This document shows positions 1 through 11,460 of a stretch of 64,000 nt of DNA, in pieces. Numbering within the stretch: position 1 is the first letter of the stretch; every line of letters begins with the position of its first letter. A program made the position numbers and the translations under genes. The stretch comes from Rhizophagus irregularis (taxonomy: Eukaryota; Glomeromycota; Glomeromycetes; Glomerales; Glomeraceae): positions 2,402,001 through 2,466,000 of the forward strand of contig NC_089451.1 of NCBI RefSeq assembly GCF_026210795.1. Direction: 5' to 3'. The notes beneath the pieces were generated by a model. The model was not told where the DNA came from and did no database searches. It worked only from the letters and a program-made list of their open reading frames with translations.

Positions 1-70
1 TTCAGCCACGGAAATGTTATGAAAAGGGGGGTTAATATGTGTATGATAATCAATCTAATTTTTTTCATTT

Positions 71-548
71 TTGATGACGAAAAGAAGACGGACGGAACAC
101 TACACTGTCAATACTAGAGTAAAGGAAATTCCTGGTGAATTTCTCGTTGATAATGGAATTCTATATTGTAATTTTTGCGATCATTCCATTGACTGGATGC
201 GAAAATCAACAGTTGATGACCATCTTAATATTATAACGCACAAAAATAAAAAACGGCTATTTGAAAATAAAAAACACTGGCAGCAACAAACAATTGATAC
301 AACTTTATCTTCTTCTGAATCAAAAAAAGCTATAATTCATGATTTGATTGAAGCTTTTACTATAACAGATATCCCTTTAGAAAAAGTTAACTTCTTACTT
401 GTATTTTTTAAGACATAATTATAGTGTAGAAAGAAGTTTTTCTAAATATCATTCGATTTTAGATGATAATCGGCAAAATTTATCTATGGAGTCTTTGTCT
501 AGTTTAAATATACTAAATATACTTTACTTTAATCGTAGTTTAAAATAG
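71..548 (+). pseudogene. hAT transposase relic (CGGBP1-like finger plus hAT C-terminal tail)
   Basis: The open frame at 71-418 (115 codons) carries a BED/CGGBP1-type zinc finger. It has the pattern EFLVDNGILYCNFCDHSIDW, then a conserved RKSTVDDHL stretch and a second metal-binding His pair (HLNIITH). Another frame at 414-548 encodes a piece starting NYSVERSFSKYHSILDD and ending NILYFNRSLK, which is the usual C-terminal hAT dimerisation signature. The frame shift between them and the absence of the roughly 500-residue catalytic core show that the middle was lost. In hAT elements the finger binds the termini and the tail mediates dimers. I saw no terminal repeats; the left end may lie outside the window. 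Sure of the homology type, less sure whether this is a dead element or a domesticated CGGBP1-like fragment. Confidence 0.7.
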
Positions 549-1272
549 TGAGATGTTTTGCGCATATATATAACTGAAAAATTATAACAAAGTTTCACAG
601 AATTATACAAAATACATAAATATTATAACAAAAAGTTGCAGAATAATGTATTTTTTAATGCACAGTATGCACGCAGAATTTAGTTTTAGCGCAGATGGGA
701 TTGATCATTGTCATTGATGTTTTGTTGCCGCAGAAAATCATCGACCCTGCTCTCATTTATGGTAATTGCACGTGATCCAGCGGACATCTGACGCCTGAGG
801 CATATCAATTCATTCAATTCATTCTGTAGGCATTATTTGGTTTAGCCTATGTGACATAAAGTTTATTGAGTTGCAGTATTTAATAACTTTATTTTATCTT
901 ACACTTTTAACGAGTTTATAAAAGGGAATCTGTAATTACTTTCCTAATTAGGGGGATATAATCGTTTTGATCATAATAAAATATTTATCATCCTGTGCCA
1001 TGTGCCACATCCCTCTACTTTTCATTTTTACTAAATATTCTTGGGAAACAATTTTTCTGGTTAGCGAAAACCTATTTGTCATCAAGGCTATTGCCGACCA
1101 AAACAACTACGCATTCCTGTTATATCGATTACACAATACCAAATTTGTTTTCTTACAATGCCAGAACACTTGCAAAACAAAAATTTTTCAAAAAAATTTT
1201 TTTACAAAAAAAAAAAGGATTCCCTCTCAAATTTTTGCACTTTATATTCACGAAAACATAAAAAAAAAGGAA
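549..1272. other. Intergenic, upstream of channel gene A
   Basis: No gene recognised. The open frame beginning at 967 is only an upstream extension of exon 1 of gene A and has no domain. A block near 836-856 (TAGCCTATGTGACATAAAG) recurs in inverted orientation near 14021-14041, upstream of gene B. It could be a shared element remnant or a regulatory motif. Confidence 0.4.
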
Positions 1273-4200
1273 ATGTCTAATGAAGAAAAAGAAAATGTTT
1301 GTCATTTAGTTGTGAATAATTATTCTGATACTAGGAAATCAATAGACCGTGAACAAGAAGCCATAATTATTAAACGTAAAAATTCTGTTTACTCTTCTGA
1401 GACGTATAAGAAATACGGAAATGCAAAATTGATTAAAAGCGAAATAAGTAAAGCCGTATTAAGTTCTGCTGATAGTGATACTACTTTTAATGAAAAGAAA
1501 AATTATCATATCGCAGTATGTCAGGATGGGAAATTTGTTGTCACATTTGATACAGGTAAATTCATTAATTCATATTTGCTGTTGTAGAAGATAAACAATT
1601 TCAATATATAATTAAAATAATCCTTTTTTTTTAAAAAAAAAAATTAGAAAACCTTCAGATTAAAATATTGAAGAATATTAGTAATAGCCCGTATAAAGAC
1701 AATAACCAGAGTACATCCGATAAAATTAACGAAACTATTATACAATTTAAAATAGACGGTAATGACGAAGGCAAAGAAATCACATCAAATAATGATGAAA
1801 AATCTGGATGGTCAATCGATATATCGAATGTATACACAAATGACACAAAAGACTGTAAACGTAAATGTTTCATTTTTGTCGCCGTATCTCGCATAATCGA
1901 TGAAGATATGAAGAATATGAAGAATACAATAAAAAAAGCAAAGGAAAGAAATCGAACTATTGTCATCTACCGCATTGAACTAATTAATGGAAATTATGTT
2001 TCTGATAGAGATACTAAGAATACTATTATCTATAAAATTCATGGAATTTCAGGAATATGTAGATTTGTACATGAGTCCAGAAACAACGAAGTCCTTAGTT
2101 TAGAAAGCGATATTTTAAGATTCATAGTATTGAATTTCGATGGTATGCGTAGTTTTGATTATAAAGATAATTTTAAATTGTACAAAAAATTTAATTATCC
2201 AGAACATATCAAACGTAAATTAGAGGCATTAGATTCTTCAGAAATATCTGACTGCATGAACCTACTTTTCTCATGTATTTACGATAAATATTTTCTGATT
2301 GAACATTACAAAGATAACGTACATTTACTTGAAGGTAGTAATTATACTCTAAAAAATTTATAAATTTGGTTTGTTACACTATGCATAATAAATAATTATA
2401 TTTTTAAATTATCTTTAGTTTACGATCTAGCAAAAATGAGGTTAGAAACCATCACAAAAAGAGTTGAAAATAGTCAGGATAAACTTATAAGAAATTATAA
2501 TAGGAAGAATTTCTCAATTAGTAAGAACAAACAACTACTCTGCTTTACACGAGGATTTCATTCCATCAAGTGAGTAATTTGCGTCTTACGAGTTAAATTT
2601 CGTATAAAAGTATCAAATTAACTAAAATTTATTATGCTTACTTTCTATTAAGTTTATATTTTATGGAAAATGGTTTGGAAGCTATCAATAAAAAATTTGA
2701 TGGTATTGAAGAAATTTACTTAGTAGAATTCTTTGAAAATGATAGGAAATTAATTGTAATTGGTATTGGCGTCTCTGAAGATGAGGAAAATTTAAAACTT
2801 ATAATTTGGGATATGTATAATGTTGTAGAAACTGAAACGATAGAATTAGATGATTTTCTTACAACAAAAAATATTTATACCCGTTTAACAAGAACTTCAG
2901 GAAATCTTTTACAAATTGATGATAAAGGAGATGTTACGTCAATTGTTAAAAGGGTCGATAGATTATTAAAACAAAAACAATCGAAAATGATTGGAAAGAT
3001 AGTATCTCCTCTTCCTCCTTCTCCTGATTTAAGTTACTTTAAAGGTGTCAAACCAATGGTTGTTGAGATAGAACCATGGGTGCTAGGTAATTACAAAGAT
3101 TACAAAAGCAATTCATATTGTCTTTATCAGAATAAAAATGGATCAGAGATAGAAACTTTACAACTTATAGTTGGTAGATCAACTATCCAAGTTTGGCATC
3201 AGATTAATTCTGACGATAAAAATAAAAGCAAGGACGAACTTCCTAACAAAGGAAAACCCTTTCTCGAATACATATGGACAAATGGTATCCCGGTAAATCA
3301 AGAAAGAGAAAAGACAAGATTACGGATTGAAAAATTTGAATATAGATCGAATGTTGACTTTAATTTAACCGATTTTTGTTTGAAAGTTTATTGGTACGAA
3401 AGAGTTTCAAAGGGCGTGAGCGAAGATGAACTCGAAATAAAAAAAGATGATGATATTGAAATTAATAAAATGGAAAAGGAAAAGGATGAAGAACCGAGAA
3501 TGGAAAGGAAAAAAGATAGAGAAGCGATAATCGAAATGGAAAAAGATGAAAAAAATAAAGTAGAAAGAAAGGAAAAAGTAATTCATCGACAAGATATTAT
3601 TGATAAAGTTAATGCAATCAGGCATGCGTGTAAAGCATTGGAATTTATCAATAAACGTAAGAAATTTCTCGTGAATTACACTAAAGAGCATCTCGTAAGT
3701 GTTTACAATAACATAAATTCAACATGTTTTATTAACAAAAAGAATTGGATTAATATTTTTTTTTTTTTAATAAAGTATGAAGATATGGTTGTATATATTA
3801 ATCATATAATATGGAGATTTATTAAGTACAAGCCTGATGATTTTAGGTTACTAGATGTTCGACGTAACGTTATGAAAAATTTGATTCTTGGTGATTGTGA
3901 TCATTTGATAAAATTTATATTATTTGAAAACAATGATGACGATAAAAACGCCAATAAGTTACATATACCGAGGGAAACATTTTGGAAAAAAAAACCGACC
4001 ATAAATGACGATACCGAGGAGTATGAAATAACGAATGTTATGGAATTAGCCATTTATCATTGCAAAGGCAAATTTATTAATTAATTTTAAGCATTACTAT
4101 GCATCAATGAACAGATTGATTAACTTATTTTTTATATCTAGGCCGTGAAATCAAAGATACCGTCATTGTTGCTTATCTTTTGGAATATTATTCTAGACAT

Positions 4201-6452
4201 GCAACGGATAGTGGGGGTTGGATGAGTACTATGTCTAAGGCATTACCTTTATTATTTAAATATAATTACGGTTCGTCTTTTTTTTTCAATTCTAATATTT
4301 GTTTTTCAAAAGGATTTATGATATATACAACTTTTATCACAGATGATTATGCCAGAAAGATATTTCGTAAAGAATGTTTTGCAAATCAAGATTACTTTTC
4401 AGTACAAGATTCTTATAATATAATTCCAATAAAATATCAAGCGAAACGTAACCATAACATTAAATTTAGGGCGTTTAGAATAGATAATCTGCAATCCGAC
4501 GAGTGTAGTATATGGTATAATAGAATTGGAAAATTGGTGAAACCTTTTAAAAGATTGTACAATTTCTTAGAAGATTTTGATAATTATCTTGAAAAGTCGC
4601 CTTTAGCGTTAAGAGTTGTTCCTCTTCCTGGATTTACCAGAGATATAATTTCACATAAAAATATAGAACAAAATTCTAGAATAAAAATTGCTTTAAATGT
4701 TTTTTTGTTCTTATTTATACCACGATGGTATAAAATTGGACGGAACGAGAAAGAAAAATTAAGCCCTTTTTCTAGGATGGTGCGATACGAGAATAATGAT
4801 GATATATATGACAATCTAGCAACCGAGGCGGTTATTGATTTTCGTTGGCCACAAGCGAGAAATTTCTTTTTCTTCCTTTTTCTTCGATTTCTTGTTTTTG
4901 CCTTTTGTTATATATTTGTTAGTTGGGAATATTTGAGTCATGAAGTTATAAGCGGGAAATTTCGAAATTTTTTAGTTGCATTAATTTTCATATTTTATTA
5001 TTTAGCAGCTTATCTATTAATTACTGAATTTATAGAGTTATACTTTCACGGGCATAGAAAATATTTTAATGATATATTTAATTATTTTGATGTATTTTCC
5101 ATTTTACTTCCCGTGATTGTAATGTCAATAATGCTTAGAAGTTTTCGCTTTTCTGATGGCTTTGAAAGTGTTGAAACAGTTGATTCTGAATTAATTGCGT
5201 TAATATCTTTTTCAATTTTTTTTCTTTGGATTGAAATGGTTAGTATTTTGTGTTGCAATTTTGCATTTAATTATTAAGTATTAAGTATAATTTAATAAAT
5301 TTTATAATTTTTTAGATTTCATATCTCCGTTTAATACCAAGTATATATATTATATACAATACATTAAATTTCTTTAAGGAAATGGTGACCAATTATTGAT
5401 GGCTACTTGTTATAATTATATTTTTTTGATAGATATCGCCATTTATATTTACTATGTTATAGTAATTATCAAAGCCGTATTTCCATTTATTTTATTTAAC
5501 GTCGTCGTAATAGTTTCATTTGCACATATAATGTATTACCTTGCTTTAAAAGTTTTTTAATATTTCATTTTATTTATTTTTTAAATGTAAAATAACAAAA
5601 AAAAATTCATTTATTATATAGGTATATTCTGCTTTATGATCCAAAGAACATCAAAACTAAAGATTCAACGTTTAATGGAACTGCTACGAATCTCGTAAAC
5701 GGCCAAGAACTTAATGTCTCAATGAAAGCTAATTTTGATCCTACAGATTGGAATGACAATCCATTTTCATTTTTTCCTACAGCAATTGTAGCTACATATT
5801 ATTGGCTTAACGGGAATTTTGTTCAAAGAGATACATTTGATTTTTGGGCTGTTGAAGTGTTTACCTTTATCGGCAGTATCCTTTTAATAACTATTTTGCA
5901 AAATATGTTGATCGCTTTTATGGGGTGAGGCATTTTATCAAATTTTGCTTCAATATTTTATTTTAGGATTTAATAAGTTATTATTTATTTATTTTTAGTG
6001 GTGTGTACGAAGAAGCAGCTACTAAAGGTAGACAAGCTTTATTAAGATTTAGAGCGAATCAAATTGCAAATTATGAAGCATTGCATCATTATTATTTTTC
6101 GTCCCATGATTATGATCCAAAATATATTTACTATATTAGGCGATCAGAACATTTTGAAACGTGGTATGAGGATAGGAAAAATGATGGACCTATTTTTAAG
6201 GATGTTGAAAAAAAATCCACTTTTGCAGAATTCGTTTTTAAAGATAAGGTTTATGATAAATTTTCAATTTGGAAATATGATGATGATGATGATATTAAAA
6301 TTGAAATTGAAAAGTTCAAAATGATGAAGAAAAGTTTAAATGATAATATCGAAAATTTGATAAAAAATCTTGAAGATCGAAAAAATGATAATGCTAATGA
6401 TAATATCGATATTGATAAGAAAATTGAACAATTGAAAGCTATAAAAAATTAA
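1273..6452 (+). CDS. TRP-like cation channel with WD-like N-terminus, copy A (11 exons)
   Basis: Exons: 1273-1555, 1648-2334, 2419-2569, 2653-3694, 3776-4067, 4142-4270, 4343-5238, 5316-5340, 5433-5532, 5622-5924, 5999-6452. They sum to 4362 nt, 1453 residues. Intron 5 is GC-AG; the others are GT-AG. The N-terminal half has WD-like strands (CQDGKFVVTFDT, WSIDISN, LQLIVGRSTIQVWHQI), suggesting a beta-propeller. A charged linker and helical region with NVMELAIYHC follow. The membrane part has S1 (FFFFLFLRFLVFAFC), S2, S3, S4 ending in the 25-nt exon (ISYLRLIP), S5, a pore loop (NPFSFFPTAIVATYYWL) and S6 ending NMLIAFMG, as in TRP channels. The C-terminus is charged and coil-like. Expected role: a non-selective or calcium-permeable channel; selectivity and stimulus cannot be read here. 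The start is the first ATG in a frame matching copies B and D. Closest relative in the window is copy B. Confidence 0.85.
4068..4141 (+). other. GC-AG intron (intron 5 of channel gene A)
   Basis: The exon ends AAAG and the intron begins GCAAAT; it closes with CTAG before CCGTGAAATC. The same intron starts with GT in copies B (17156), C and D. A single T-to-C change therefore gave a GC donor while both reading frame and acceptor stayed intact. Confidence 0.8.
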
Positions 6453-7200
6453 TTTATTATCGTATACTCGGTTCATTTTTTTTTCAGTTATGTACTAGCA
6501 GTTACCCGTTGCTCCGCACCGGGACCAATGAGATTGTTTAAATAGAAAAATTTAGTATTATAATGTAATACTAAGATGGATATAGCAGTTTTTTGTTTAT
6601 AATTATAATTAGGAATTTAATATAGGTAATAATTAGTTAACAAAATAATAAGAATGATATAAATTATATTGGGAATTGGTAAACATCGCCTGGGTCTTCG
6701 ATCATGCGGCAGATTTGTCATATTTATTTGTTTGTCAAATCTCATTTTTTCAAGGTTCGTTTTCTCAGTCTCGAGGTATTTTTCTTTTTTTATTTTTATT
6801 TTTATTTCTAACTTATATCCTTACACTTTGTTTCTTACTAACTCTAATTGATTTTTTTTTAGTGAAAACATTAAAGATTTTCAAAGTCCCAATTTCATCC
6901 AAAAAATTACTCATTCAAATTTTTTATAAGTATTAATTAATAAATAGTAATTACAAAATTTGACGTTCAATTTAAAATTTAAAAGTATTAAAACATATTG
7001 TTATTTTCAAATACATAAAATCAAATATTTAAACATTAAATTTTTATGTTGGTAAAGCAAAAAAAAAAAGATGACAAAATAGTGAAATTAATTACATGTA
7101 CTTATAAACTAAAAAATACCGTCAGAGTTTATGTTCAAGAAAGAAAAATATAATAAATCAGTTTATGCTTATCTTGTGGATCGGTGATATAAGGTACCGG
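6453..7200. other. Intergenic, possible left end of a repeat block
   Basis: No gene. A GC-richer motif at about 6500-6525 (ACCCGTTGCTCCGCACCGGG) resembles one at about 50571-50592 and looks like a dispersed repeat end. From about 6664 the sequence resembles the reverse complement of about 11685-11720 (shared GGGAATTG and CCTGGGT), consistent with imperfect terminal inverted repeats around the intervening 5 kb. CT-rich sequence follows. Confidence 0.35.
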
Positions 7201-7204
7201 GCAA

Positions 7205-8275
7205 TACAGAATTTGTATGAAAGGAAGACGTAAAGAAAGAAAGAGAAGACCTAGATGGAGAGAAGATAAACCTAAAAAAATGATGACGAAAAAAAATAAA
7301 ATGAAAAACCAAACACGCAAACCCACACCCACCCGCACTCCCAACCCACACTCCCACACTCCCGCACTCCCAACCCACACTCCCACACTCCCGCACTCCC
7401 AACCCACACTACCCACATACCTAAAGAGAGATGAAAAGAAAAAGGGCCTAAAAGAAGATCTAATAAAGAGAAGACCTAGACAGAGAGAAGGTAAACCTAA
7501 AAAAAGATGACGAAAAAAAAATAAAATGAAAAACCACACACGCAAACCCACACCCACCCGCACTCCCAACCCACACACCCACACTCCCACACAACCCACT
7601 CCCACACTCCTACCCACACTCCCACACCCACCCGCACTCCCAACCCACACTCCCACACTCCACACTCCCACACTCCCACACCCACCCGCACTCCCAACCC
7701 ACACTCCCACACTCCCGCACTCCCAACCCACACTCCCACACTCCCGCACTCCCAACCCACACTACCCACATACCTAAAGAGAGATGAAAAGAAAAAGGGC
7801 CTAAAAGAAGATCTAATAAAGAGAAGACCTAGACAGAGAGAAGGTAAACCTAAAAAAAGATGACGAAAAAAAATATAATGAAACACCACATACACAAACC
7901 CACACCCACTCCCACACTCCCACACGCACTTCCACACTCCCAACCCACACTCCCACACCCACCCGCACTCCCAACCCACACTCCCACACTCCACACTCAC
8001 CCAAAGAGAGACGAAAAGAAAAAGGGCCTAAAAGGAGATCTAATAAAGAGAAGTCCTAGACAGAGAGAAGGTAAACCTAAAAAAAGATGACGAAAAAAAA
8101 AAATAAAATGAAACACCACAACACAAACCCACACTCCCAACCCACACTCCCACACCCACACCCACACCCACTCCCAACCCACACTCCCACACTCCCAACC
8201 CACCCGCACTCCCAACCCACACTACCCACATACCTAAAGAGAGACGAAATGAAAAAAGGGCCTAAAAGGAGATAA
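7205..8275. repeat. Compound minisatellite: alternating purine-rich and C-rich blocks
   Basis: Purine-rich blocks of about 120 nt (containing AAAGGGCCTAAAAG and GAGAAGACCTAGACAGAG) alternate with blocks of CCCACACTCCC and CACCCGCACTCCCAACC units. The conserved junction (ACCTAAAGAGAGATGAAAAG and variants) recurs near 7420, 7771, 8001 and 8235. The higher-order period is therefore about 230-350 nt, and the C-rich block varies most in length. Long open frames on both strands are by-products of the repeat (Gly/Val/Cys or Pro/Thr/His strings), not genes. Confidence 0.9.
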
Positions 8276-8779
8276 GAAAACTATGAAGAAGATAGGTTAC
8301 TACTACCGCATTAAAGTGTGTGAGTGAGGTTTCTTATATATAAACAAAATAAAGTTAAAAATAAAAAAGAAACTTTTGAAAAATATCCTACGCGTAGTGT
8401 TTGAAACGCCAAAAACGATAAGAAAACACGAAGAAGATGGGTTACTATGGAAAAAAAGTAAGTTTTCATTCGAGCTTTCTTTCCTTTTTTTTGAAAAAAA
8501 AGAAACATTATTTTTTTTTATGGGTTACTATGCTGGAAATGATAAGAATGAGGGGGAAAAAAGGATATTTTTTTTAAAAAAAATTTCGGATGGAGAGGTA
8601 TTTTATATAAAAAAATTGTCATACAAAAATTTTTTTTCCCACGGAGTTTGCGAGTTTGCTATAGTCAGAGCCAAAAATCGCGTCATGATCAAACAAAAAA
8701 ATTTTTTTTTCTGTAAGAGATGACTCATGATTATTGATATTATTGATCATGTGATCATGTGATGAAAAAATAAGCTTCG
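8276..8779. other. Low-complexity intergenic with short direct repeats
   Basis: Homopolymer A/T runs. The phrase GATAAGAAAAC followed by GAAGAAGAT and GGTTACTA occurs near 8272 and again near 8418, with a third partial copy near 8520. No gene recognised; short frames here consist of Lys/Phe strings. Confidence 0.4.
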
Positions 8780-8787
8780 ATATATTG

Positions 8788-9407
8788 AGCATAGCGGACA
8801 TCCCTATTTTATCACAATACTGTTGTTGATCATTTGCTGATCATTTATTCAATTATCACATAATATAAATACCGTTGCTAAAAAAATTTACATAATAATA
8901 TATGCTTAAATTTCACAAATAATTTAAATTTAGTTTTAATTTATTGTGTATTAAATTTCGTTAGAAACTTTTTAGCTTTTATTATTATTTGGCATATATT
9001 TATTCATTTTACGAAATTATTCACTAATTATGTTACTAATAAAAAACCTGCATTATGAATCAGATCACTGCATTATTTTTTTTATAGATTCTACATAATA
9101 TAAAGAATATTTGTGCAAATTCTTAAGTTTCGCACTCGCATATTCATTTTCGCACTTTAATTTTTGTCTGATGATCAGCAATAATTAGTGAATTATCATA
9201 TACAAATAATATATTTATAATATTAAAAATTGTGCTAATAATTATATAATTAAAGTCATATAATAATTTAGTGTTTTTACTTGGATTCCATTATTTTTTT
9301 GCCACATTATTTGAAAAATATTTGTGATTTTGCAATAAGTTTTTAAAATCCGGAATTAGTGATCAGCAAATGATCGGCAAGGTGATATGAGCATGTCCAC
9401 TATGCTG
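8788..9407. mobile_element. Non-autonomous hAT-like MITE (620 bp)
   Basis: Imperfect terminal inverted repeats extend roughly 60 nt inward. The left begins AGCATAGCGGACAT; the right, read inward on the other strand, begins CAGCATAGTGGACAT. Both continue to a shared GATCATTTGCTGATCA. Flanking 8-bp direct repeats ATATATTG at 8780-8787 and 9408-9415 are the target-site duplication length typical of hAT elements. The interior is A+T-rich without a transposase frame, so it would depend on a transposase in trans. The left end lacks the leading C seen at the right. Confidence 0.75.
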
Positions 9408-9415
9408 ATATATTG

Positions 9416-10950
9416 GATCATGCATATTGCATAAAATTTTGAAGGTCCGCTTATAAGATTTATAAAGTAAATCAGGTTGTATATTATAAATATTATAGCA
9501 ATATGGCTTTTATTTTATTTTAACCTTTACTCCGCAGCTCCTGATCGTCAGTTTATTTGAATGATAAGATAATTTTTATAGACAAATGTTAGTGATAGTG
9601 TACTCGGAAACATAAAACAATATTATTTTCCTCATTAAAATTTTAATATTTTTCCGATAATAATTACATTTTTTTTTTATGTCGCGATGATATCACGTAA
9701 TAGAATATTACAAAAGCTATTACTAATGTGTTACTTAAAAAAATTAGGGGTATGTTTACGTAATTTTTGTATTATATAAATAATTAATTAAGAACTTATA
9801 TTTTTTAATTAGTTTCACAAAGCAATATTTAATAAAAATATATCTTTCATTGATCAAAAAAAAAAGACATGGCGTTCATGCGTTTCGGAAAAACGTCAGG
9901 AAACGTAGAAAATATTCGGAATATTATCGGAATATCATAACGTTTACAAACATGAATCATCACATACTCTGAAAGTTTTCCGGATAACACCTGAACATTT
10001 TAAAAATCTCGGACTTTTTTTTCATAGGAAAAAAAAAATATTGACGTCATTTTTTTGTCATTTTTTTTGTTAAAGAAATAATAAATTTTTGAATTTTTTA
10101 GATAAATATTTTGAATTTCACCCGCTTATATCATGTTACATTATTTATTTAATACTCAGTACTCGGTAGTAGGTAGCTTAGGTAGCTTCTGCGTAATGAT
10201 CTACAGTACTTTTTATAATATCAAAATGAAAAAGTAAACCAAAGTACCAAAGTAAACCATTGCGCGTTATGATTATTTTAATAAAACAATTTCAGTCATT
10301 ATTTCAAATAATTTATTATATGCCAAGAAAAATCTTTCGTTTCATATTTTAAAACATTTATTTTATTATAGAATAAATCGACCATTTTATATTTTGACCC
10401 TGCATATTTTAAAAAAAATTAAACCCCCTCTTCTTATTTGTAAAATTATTTGTTTATTTTATTATATTTTTTTTTCTTAGGTGATTGCATATTTATCACA
10501 TAAATTTTGTAATTGTATTACTACTTAATAGAGATATAATGCATATATATTTGCGAAACAAATAAATTCAATCCGTAACACAATTAGTATATTAATAACC
10601 TTTTCAATACATACATAACCTTTTTTTTTCTTCTAATTTTTCAAAAAAAATTATATATATATATATATATATATAAATAATATTTCATTATTTTTAGGTC
10701 TTTTAGTCCTTCCGGTTCTGCAATTAAGGTTCAGTTGTTTTTCACTTTACATTTCGTTTTTTATTTTTATTTTTATTATTTTGTTTCTGTTTCATATTTC
10801 GGTTTTCACTAATTTTATTTCATTTTTTTAGATCTTTTAGTTCTCTTCGGTTGTACAATTAATAAAGGTATGTTTTTTATTTCTTATTTATTTTTTTATT
10901 TTGTTTCTATCTTATAATTCGTTTCTTACTAACTTCATTTTTTTTACTTT
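9416..10950. other. A+T-rich intergenic
   Basis: No gene recognised. Contains homopolymers, an AT dinucleotide run near 10650-10675, and short palindromic pieces around 9917-9945 (CGGAATATTATCGGAATATC). From about 10690 the sequence becomes T/C-rich; two similar TTTAG-GTC/ATCTTTTAGT segments (about 10696 and 10829) suggest an internal duplication of about 130 nt. Confidence 0.35.
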
Positions 10951-11460
10951 ATGGTTTATTTTTTACTTGGTTTCCTATCATTATCTTTTGCTACCCAACC
11001 TCCTATCATGATCATTTTTTTATTTTTTATCTCTCATCATTTTTCACCTCCTATTACTTCTTATTATTACATCTTTTCATTTTCCATTATTTCTTTTTCT
11101 TTCCTGTTTATTTCCTATCATTTCTTTTTGTTTCTCATGACTCCTTTTCGTTCCCATCACTCCTCCCCATCTTCCTATTACTCCTCTTCGTCTCCCATCA
11201 CTCCTCTTCATCTTCCCATCACTTCTTTTTGTCTCCCATCACTCTTCTTCATCTTCCTATTACTCCTCTTCATCTTCCATCATGTCCTATTTCTCCTTTT
11301 TGCTTCCTATCACTTCTCATTACTCTTTTTTACTTCCTTTCATCTTCTATTACTTCTTATTACTCCATTGTTATTTCATTTTTTATTAGCATCTTTTTTC
11401 TTGATCATTGTAATTTACTTATCTTTTCTTTTATTTGTATCACTTCATTAAAAAATAAAT
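10951..11460. repeat. Pyrimidine-rich degenerate minisatellite
   Basis: Runs of units such as CCCATCACTCCTCTTCATCTT and CCTATTACTCC, with almost no purines except the A of TCA/TTA. The open frames (Ser/Leu/Phe/His strings) follow from composition. No signal peptide plus domain structure was seen, so I do not call a gene. Confidence 0.75.

Noticed and set aside
967-1272. 102-codon N-terminal extension of channel gene A
   Set aside because: Copies B and D start at the equivalent of 1273 and have stops or unrelated sequence upstream; the extension has no conserved residues.
7135-8231. Several long open frames (up to 206 codons) on both strands
   Set aside because: They are translations of the compound minisatellite; Gly/Val/Cys/Trp or Pro/Thr/His strings repeat with the DNA unit and show no domain.
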